Of a DNA stretch of 47,254 nucleotides, positions 12,703 to 21,900 are shown in pieces. The DNA lies in NCBI GenBank assembly GCA_038093975.1, contig JBBPTG010000186.1:1-47254 (forward strand). Reading direction: 5' to 3'. Each line of letters begins with the position of its first letter. The first letter of the stretch is position 1. The position numbers and the translations under genes are program-made. This DNA comes from Chalciporus piperatus (taxonomy: Eukaryota > Basidiomycota > Agaricomycetes > Boletales > Boletaceae). Under the pieces are notes generated by a model, which saw nothing but the letters and a program-made list of their open reading frames with translations, was not told the origin of the DNA and searched no databases.

Positions 12703-12792
12703 CCTTGTGTCTTGAACTGTCGTCGACATCCGGGGTGGTCACAAGACAACTTGAGGAGGCTGAACTGACGAGCGTTGCGGTCAGCAATAAAC

Positions 12793-12981
12793 ATTGGCCA
12801 GAGCTGTATAAAATGAAGCGCAGTTGAGTAAACGACTCTTGGATAGTGAAGTTTGAACCGTCGTAGTGTTCCTGGTAATGTGTTGTTGGGCGTTTGTTTG
12901 GGTCAGGTTAGCGAGAGTACTTACAACATTCACTCAATTTTACCTTCCTCCATCCAAATTTCCCCCCCTCAACGTTCAACC
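12793..12981. promoter_or_regulatory. Shared 187-bp divergent promoter region of Plavaka B and gene U
   Basis: The start codons at 12794 (minus) and 12982 (plus) face away from each other across 187 bp. TATAAAA lies at 12807-12813 on the plus strand. The reverse strand has an AT-rich ATTTTATAC stretch over the same bases. A single small intergenic region probably drives both genes. Confidence 0.5.
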
Positions 12982-15900
12982 ATGGCCAAAGCCAAGACCG
13001 GCACTCCATCCACCCGTCAAACTCGTGCGACCAATGCCACCAAACATCCTGGACAGGTCGTTTTGGATGCGCAGCCCAAACGTCGGACCAAAGCTCAGAA
13101 AGATACGGATGACCAGGCGTTGAAGGACGCTCAGGTGGCAAGGGAACAAGCTGAAGCGGAGGCCATTGGTCGTCTGGCAGACATAGAGATGAAGGTCGAA
13201 GAAGAACATACCACTTCTGTCAAACATGCACCTACCCGCCCGCGACCATGTGCCGTTTCGAAGAAGGCAGCTGTCAACAAGGCTGAGAAACAGGCTGTGA
13301 GCAACTTGAAGAGTGATACCCCAGCAATGGTGAGAGGAATACCTGTTCATCTGAGATGCGATGCTGATCTGAACTCTCACAGAAATCTGCCCCAGGCAAA
13401 CAAGAGGTTCGGGCCATTCGCCCATCACGTGCAGGGGATAATTCTAACCGCAAATTGAAGGCGATTTTGGCTGAAGTGATCGTGAAGCGTGCAGAGGCAG
13501 GTAATGAGTTTGATATGCATATGTGGGTGACGGCATGAGAGCTGATGAGAAAATTTGGAGGTGAACCAGGTGCAGCTGCGTTGTAGGTCTTTTTTTCCCA
13601 TACTTGACATGCTCTTACTCACGGAAGCCACACTCTTCTTTCGCGACATCGCGTTGAACATCAGAGGCAAGAAATTCTCTTTCGGTGGCCACATCAAGAA
13701 TTGGCAAGCTAGAGTACAAGCTGAAACGGACAAGAAATCTGCATCTAGCATAAAGTCCACAAGCACATCTGGCCCCACTCCTTCGACAACCACGTTATGC
13801 TCCACCTCCACCCAGGCAACTACAGTCTCCAACACAAGCCAAGCTAGCAAGGCGAGCATTAAGCAGGGAGTCGTTAAGCCACCATCCGTACCCACTGCCG
13901 GTGTTACGAAGGTCAAGCAAGAGCTCCAGGAAGTGGAAACGAACGGATTTGACGACACCGTCGATATTGACGATGAGCGTACCGCTGTCATTTCTGGGAA
14001 ATTGAAGGGAACGGCGATGATTAAGGTGAGTCAGTTCCATTTATCCGATTTAAATGCTTTCTTATTATTCTGTAGGTCATTCCTGCTGCTCCAGACAGCG
14101 ACGGTGATCTCACAGATGCGCCTCTGGACGGAGTTACTGCTACTGCTACTCCAGCAGCTCCTGCAGTCAAGCGCAAATTTGAGGACATTGCAGTCAACTC
14201 GGACGATGAGGATGAAGTGCCAGAGGATGAAGTGCCAGAGGATGAAGTGCATGAGATGGATGTCGACGGGCCTGTTCAGATCGACGATTTCGACAACAAC
14301 GAGCCCGCTCTGGCCGACATTGATGAACCTGCCCAGAACGACGATGACGAACCTGGCCAGGTCGACGATGGTGAATCCAGCAACGACCAGACTGAGGTTC
14401 GTAAACCGGTTACGCACAAAGCCCCACCTACCAAGGGCCACCGTACCACCGCCTCTGTATGTCTCATTGTTGTTGATTTATGTGCACTAACCGCTGTTAA
14501 TGTTACGGTTCATTACAGTTCTCTCACCTTCACAGACACTTTTCGGACTTCAACGCTTCGTTCCATTCGACCTTATCTAATCTCTCTCATCTTATCTTTC
14601 AGACACGTGCTCATTCACTTTCACTCTTCGCACGGTCGCCCCTTATGGTTATATTCATTCTCACGCACTGCCTTACCTTGACAGTTAATCTCCGTGCTGC
14701 GCATGGCTATGCCACAGCCTTTCACCTCATGTACTTAATCTCCGCTATCTCGGCTATGCCTCACAGCCTCCTTATCTCGCTTCTATTCTCATGGGTTCAG
14801 GGTAACTCCTTATTTAGTTATAGTTAGTACAAACATGTACAAACACTTAGGATAGTATATAAATCCCAAGGACTGGTAACCCCAGCTTAGTTCACTTGGT
14901 CTTTCCCCAAGACTCAACCGTCCTATCTCAGTTGTTCTCCACTCTCTTCTTCTAAACCGCTTCACTTGGCGATAGTGTAGACCTGATCTCAATACGAGTT
15001 TTGGGTCGTTTCACTTGAACTAAGCTTCATTCTATCACCTCTACGCTATCGTTCTCCACCGCTTCATCGCGTCGCAAGTGCGTGGACAATCTCTCGCTCA
15101 AGTACCTACGTTAACGTGACCTCGTAGTGTACTTCCCATCTTTTCACGCCACTCTTCTCCCTTTCCGGTCCGGGAGGTACTCGCAAGCCGAGAACCTAGA
15201 CCATCCTTACGTAGCCTCAGTAGTAGCTAGGCACGGACGGGTCACCGCGATCCCGACCATAGTTGAGACAGAGCCGGAGGCCGCTGCAGACGCACGGATC
15301 CCAGTGGGTGAAGAAGAACCCGCCAGACTCCTCTCACCATTCAGCAGGACGCTGAAAGCGCTCACGGCATTAGAGCCAGAGCAGTTCTACTTTGGAAAGA
15401 ACTCAGACGGAGGTTACGCAACCTACCACGACGCATCGATAGCATACGCCCAGGGGCTGCTATTCGACGGGATACTCGGAGACTTCGACAGACCAGCGTC
15501 GGTCAGCCAAGAGTCACTCATCAGCGAAGAGTTCGACCCCAACGACCAGACACCTATCGCCCCCTCAATCCCACTCCCCGCTCTATCCCCGTTAGTCGTA
15601 CCACGTGGGTTGTCAGAGAAGGCACCCTCGTTGCCGAAAACCGCATCCGCTACCTCTAGCGTTAAAAGAAGACTCGAAGAGTTTGACGAAGAGGTTAGAA
15701 CCCCAAAGAGACAGAGAGACGTCATCACAGGACCAGAGAGAGTAGTACCGGCTAGGCCGATCAGAAAGATAAAGATCCCTGCCGCCTTCCGGAGAAAGAT
15801 CATACGCACAGAAGTAGGAAACGTAAACAATCCCGAAAAGATCTCTAGGATAGTCCTACGTGTCAAACACCCCAAGCTTCCCCAACCTCGCTACAAGTAT

Positions 15901-18900
15901 TAGTAGTAACAATGTCACAAACTGCACTCCCAGCAGAACTCGCAGCAAGCCTTTCCGCTCTCGCTCACAATCACAATCAAGACTTAGCCGCTCTAGGAGC
16001 ACATCTCAGGCTTTTCTTAGAATTCCAAACAGATTCATTACGAGATGAACGACTTAGAAATCAGGCATTACGAGATGATCTCGACCAAGCGACAGATCAG
16101 ATCAGGGCGATTCTTAATACGCCAATACCCCCAGCTCCAGCAGGAGCAGTACCACCGCCACCAGCTGAGCCAAAACTATCGAAAATTGTAGCTGACCCAG
16201 GAGACTACGACGGGTCCAAAGGCAAGAAATTTGAAGAATGGTGGATGAGAGTACGCTCCTGGCGAGCGGAAAACATCAGAGTTCTTGCCGGGATGGCCGG
16301 AATAAAAGCAACCCTTAGCCGAATGAAAGGCGGGGACGCCGGAGACTTTGCACGCGCCACTATGGCACAAATCCTGGAAGGAACAGCCTATACATGGAAT
16401 GACTTCGAAAAAATGATGACGGATCGATTCCGTTCATCAAACAAACAAGAATATCATCGCAAGATGATCATGGGTTTGAAACAGCACGATATGAAATTTG
16501 CTAGTTTCATAACCAAATTCGAGATCCATAAAGCAATGGATGGATGGGATAATGAACGTCACATCGAAATCCTAGAGAAAAACGCGGATCAGGAATCAGT
16601 CAAATTCCTACTTGAGAACGTGGGAAGATACGACAATTACGAAACCTTCGTTGAAGCAATCCGCGCTCGCTGTAACAGGAAAGAGCTATTCTCCTACATC
16701 AAAGCAGGCACGGCAGACAGAATCTCACGCCGTGACCCTAACGCAATGGACGTTGACGCTCTCCAAACCAAGAAACCAAATGGAGACAGGAAGCCCAAAT
16801 GCTTCAACTGTGGAAAAGACCACTTCGTTAGAGACTGCAAAGAACCCAAGACCAGATGCTCAGAATGCGGCTGGTCTAGAGGAGAGCACAAACGTATGTG
16901 CAAAAAGTACAAAGCACCAAGAAATGTTCGCTTTACAGAAGAGCATACCTCCTGGGATGAGGATAAAAGCACCGAAACTCCTGAGCCAAACAAGGGCAAA
17001 GGAAAAGAAATGGATTGGGTACGAGCTACCCGAGGCATGGGTCTGGAAGAAGCAAAGGCTTGGTTCCAGGATTACATCACCCTTACCGACAAGTCGAAAA
17101 ACTGAAACCCCTTTCACACGCATCTGGGTGTGTGAGAGGATCTCGCTACGGACCACTAGAAATAGAAAACTCTGTCGATGTTGACACGGATAACACATTA
17201 GTTTCCAATATTACTTTGCCGACAGAGGAGTCCCTTGATGGGCTCGGCCCGGGCGTTACACGGGTGCTTAATTCCTCTATTTCCCCCTCTCCCACACAAA
17301 TCCCAGACAATGCTTTCGTGCGCTCATTCGCGCCGGAACGCGAAATACTTCTCGCAATCAAAATTCGTCCTGAAACAAATCGGACATTCATTCCACTTAC
17401 GGCACTCCTTGACTCAGGAGCAAATGCCATATTCATAGATCGCCAGTGGGCGAAATCACATCACATTCCCTTGACAAAGTTACGTCATGCAATTCCCGTT
17501 TACAACATGGACGGAACAAGGAATTCCGCTGGTTCTATTACGCACTCAGCCGAGCTAGTGCTAGATTACGAAGGACACCGCGAAGAAGTCACTGCAGAGG
17601 TCACAGATCTTGGCAAGAACGCCTTCATACTCGGATTCTTATGGCTGAAACGTCATAATCCGGACATTAACTGGAGTAAGGGAACAGTCAAAATGACTCG
17701 TTGCCCACACACGTGTGCCCTACTCCAAGAAAGGCCAAATCTAGATATACAAGATCCAGATCACCAGGAACGAGATTCCCAGTATTCTGCATACTCCGCT
17801 ATCCATGTGCTTGACGCGCAAATTCCCAAAGAAAAAGAAAAGACCGTGGAGGAAATGGTTCCAAAAGAGTACCACAAATTCCTCAAGGTGTTCTCTAAAG
17901 GAGAATCAGAGCGCATGCCCTTACGCAAGCCGTGGGATCACGCTATTGATTTGAAAGAGACGTTCAAACCTAAAAAGGGTAGACTGATACCACTTTTGGA
18001 GATGGAACAGAAGGAAGTCAGCGACTTCATTGATGATCAGCTCAAAAAGGGCTACATCGCGCCTTCTAAATCACCCCAAACGTCACCAGTCTTCTTTGTC
18101 CCTAAAAAGGATGGACGTAAACGCATGGTACAGGATTATCGTTACCTAAACGAACACACGGTCAAAAATAACTATCCATTACCGTTGATCGGCCAACTCG
18201 TTGACAAGCTCAAAGGAGCTAAATTATTCACAAAGATGGATCTCAGATGGGGATACAACAATGTTCGCATCAAAGAAGGCGATGAATGGAAAGCCACTTT
18301 CGTTTGCTTCCGTGGCTCTTTCGAACCCCGAGTCATGTACTTCGGTCTCTGTAACTCCCCCGGCACATTCCAAGCGATGATGAACGAGATCTTCGCAGAC
18401 ATGGAAGACGTGCTTGTCATCTACATAGACGATTTGATGATCTTTACCAAAACAGAAGATCAGGCAGAACATGACAAAATCGTACTTGAAGTTCTTCGCA
18501 GGCTAGAAGAAAATGATCTATTCGTGAAACCCGAAAAATGTAATTTCCGCGTATCAGAGGTAGAATTCCTTGGAATGATCGTAGGAAAAGATGGGATAAA
18601 AATGGATCAATCCAAAGTCACAGCTATACTGGAATGGCCAGAACCAAAGAACGTCAAAGGCGTAAGAAGCTTCCTAGGTTTAGCAAACTTCTATCGAAGG
18701 TTCATTCAAGACTACGCGCAAGTCGCACGTCCTCTCAATGACCTAACCAAAAAGGAACAAGCCTTCATATGGGATGACAAATGCCAAATAGCGTTTGATA
18801 CGCTGAAAAAGAGTTTCACCTCAGCTCCCATACTCGCCTTCCCTGATAGCACTTGTCAATTCCGCTTAGAATGCGATGCATCTAATTACGCAACAGGCGC

Positions 18901-21900
18901 AGTCTTATCTATTCTGAAAGAAGACAAATGGCACCCAGTTGCCTATTCATCTCATTCCATGACTCCGCAAGAACGGAATTATCCTATCGCCGATAAAGAA
19001 ATGCTCTCAGTCATTCAGGCACTAGAGCAATGGCGACACTACCTAGAAGGCGCTAGACACCAGTTTGAGATCTGGAACGACCACGCAAACTTACAGTGGT
19101 TCATGACGAGACAGGATCTCAACCGACGACAAGCGCGCTGGGCGCAATATCTATCTAGATTCAATATGCTCTGGGTTTACAAACCTGGACCTTCTATGGC
19201 AAAAGCTGACGCTCTCTCACGTCGAGAAGATCACGCCGTCGGAGTTGAAAATGACAATAAAGGAATATTGGTCATTGCTCCCGAAAATATCCGCACAGTC
19301 GCCCTGACAGATGAAGGGGCACTGATCAAGCAAAGGGTCTTCCTTGCTACGTGCAAGCTATCTGAGACAGAAGTTCAGAAGTTCCAGAAAAAGGGTATTC
19401 ATGAGAAGCTTGATGGCTTACTCTACGACGAAGAAGATCGGATGTACATCCCGGAAGACAACATACTCCGAATGGACATCATTCGTTTACATCACGACAC
19501 ACCGGCTGCAGGACATCCCGGTTACGAGAAAACATTAGAACTCATTCAACGATTTTACATGTGGCCTGGACTCGCCACTCTCGTAAAAGATTACGTGTCT
19601 CACTGTCAGACCTGTCAGAGGTTCAAAGGAACGAATCAGGCACCTGCAGGTCTCCTCCAACCCTTACCGGTTCCTAGTGGACCTTGGCAACACATCACTG
19701 CGGATTTCATTACGGGTTTACCCGAATCACGTGGTTTTAATGCAATCTTGACGGTGGTAGATCGCTTCTCGAAAGAAGTCGAACTCATACCATGCACAAA
19801 AATGTGTTCGGCCCTAGAAACCGCTCGCCTATTCCTTTCTCATGTACGGAAGCATCATGGACTTCCTTTATCCATCACATCAGATCGAGGCCCGCAATTC
19901 GCAGCGCAAGTCGCTAAAGAAATCAATGATGCCCTTGGTATTGATACCAAGCTCAGTACGGCATTTCATCCGCAGACAGACGGACAATCAGAAATCGTAA
20001 ACAAAGAAGTTGGGAAGTTTCTACGAATCTACTGCTTCGATAAACAAAATCAATGGGCAGACTGGCTAGCCATCGCCCAGTTCTCCATCAATAACAAGTA
20101 TCATACTTCGACGAAGAAATCGCCGTTCGAAGTCACACGTTCATATGAACCACGCATGGGCACAGAACCACATGCTTCTACTTCTCAGGCACCAGCTGCC
20201 AAATCATTCACAGACGCAATGAGAAAAACAATTGCTGATGTAGAAAAGAACCTGGCCAAGGCCCAGGAACGAATGAAATCGCTAGCCGATAAACACCGCT
20301 CGGCTGCACCCGAATATGAAATTGGACAGCAAGTCATGCTGTCAACCACAGACTTGCGTTTGACACGCGCATCAGACAAATTATCTGAAAGATGGCTAGG
20401 TCCATTTAAAATCATTGCCTTGGCAGGGCCAAATGCAGTAAAACTACAGCTTCCACGAGACATTCGAATCCACCCTGTGGTTAATGTCCGTCGAATCAAA
20501 CCTTACAAGGACCGCCTTGACGGCCAGCCTACAGCACGGCCTGGACCAGTCCTTGTTACGGAAGAACGGGACAACGAATGGGAAGTCGACTACGTTGTTG
20601 ACACACGGTACAAGGGAAAGAAACTGGAATACCTCGTGCACTGGAAAGGTTATGATGAAACCGATCGCACTTGGGAACCAAGAGCTAATCTGGCAAACGC
20701 CAAGGGCTGCTTGAAGGACTTCTACGCAAAGAATCCAGCCGCACCTCGTGCACTATCCATTAATCCCGCAGATTTCCTATTCCTATTCCAGAAACGTCCA
20801 GAAAATCTCACGGACAACGGACCAGCCAAAATTGATAGACTCATGGCAAACCTGTCCAGTCCATTAAAAACACGGGCTGCGCCCACATAAACAGTGCCAA
20901 ATAGGGGAAGAACATATATAAGGCCTGAGTGCCCACCCACCACCCTTCATTCCCCAACAAATACTCCTCATAACCACTCTCATATACATTCCTCACTGTA
21001 ATGGACGCCTACCTCAACGGTGTTGCCTATACTCGCCCCCTCGCTCAGACCGACATGGCGGTCAACAAGCTTTATCGTACCGCGCTCCTCGCTGTCATCA
21101 GCGCCTCCCTGTTCCTCTTGATGGCCATGCCGGTCGTCGTCTATGTCCTCCTCCTCCTCCTCCTCGTCATCACGCTAGTCGTGACCTTCATCGTGCTCTA
21201 CACCTCCCTCCGATTCGTTCACATGCTCGTGACGGATCATACTACCATCGTCGAGTACCAGATCTCGTGGAGCGAGATGTGGATGACCCTTAAAGTTATG
21301 CATCCCGACGTTTTGCCCCCTCGCTACGCAGATGACCCCATCCCAGCCCTAGTGGCTTCACGGCAGCCGTCACGCTCACCCACCCTGGTCAATGTTCATC
21401 TTGACGTTCCTCAGAACGTAGATGGCAACGGGTGGCAGCAGTGGCATGACGCAGACAACATGGAAAACTAATCACCTGGAAGTTGATCCATAGGAAGGGG
21501 GTAGTGTTACGGTTCATTACGGTTCTCTCACCTTCACAGACACTTTTCGGACTTCAACGCTTCGTTCCATTCGACCTTATCTAATCTCTCTCATCTTATC
21601 TTTCAGACACGTGCTCATTCACTTTCACTCTTCGCACGGTCGCCCCTTATGGTTATATTCATTCTCACGCACTGCCTTACCTTGACAGTTAATCTCCGTG
21701 CTGCGCATGGCTATGCCACAGCCTTTCACCTCATGTACTTAATCTCCGCTATCTCGGCTATGCCTCACAGCCTCCTTATCTCGCTTCTATTCTCATGGGT
21801 TCAGGGTAACTCCTTATTTAGTTATAGTTAGTACAAACATGTACAAACACTTAGGATAGTATATAAATCCCAAGGAACTGCTGGTAACCCCAGCTTAGTT

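Larger units (their letters stand above)
8674..12794 (-). pseudogene. Plavaka-type DNA transposase B, disrupted
   Basis: The gene reads leftward from an ATG at 12794 to a TAA ending at 8674 and has many introns (for example 11802-11742 and 11230-11183). In order it has an N-terminal C2H2 finger (C-x4-C-x12-H-x4-H), an acidic/proline linker, a PCDSQGNFLPP block, the MSGDWAWNQA block, the Plavaka core with YYPLYLSIGN, the GLGPYIADYEEQALLAC block, [13 protein letters not shown], and a C-terminus with HLIPIYGR and FYVNKYADHHAFE. Three lesions are visible. A 593-bp solo LTR (12110-12702) splits the zinc finger. A TGA at 12083-12085 replaces the expected Arg codon within the finger. One base is missing in the C-run at 11529-11532 (DDVPPFLN expected). 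Everything downstream is intact and splices cleanly, so the damage is recent. Confidence 0.85.

Noticed and set aside
14645..14827. 60-codon ORF, identical at 21649-21831
   Set aside because: It lies within both LTRs of Gypsy A; identity comes from LTR duplication, with no other sign of coding.
21001..21471. Calling Gypsy A ORF3 an envelope glycoprotein
   Set aside because: There is no signal peptide, cysteine pattern, glycosylation sites or fusion peptide; only position and membrane segments agree.
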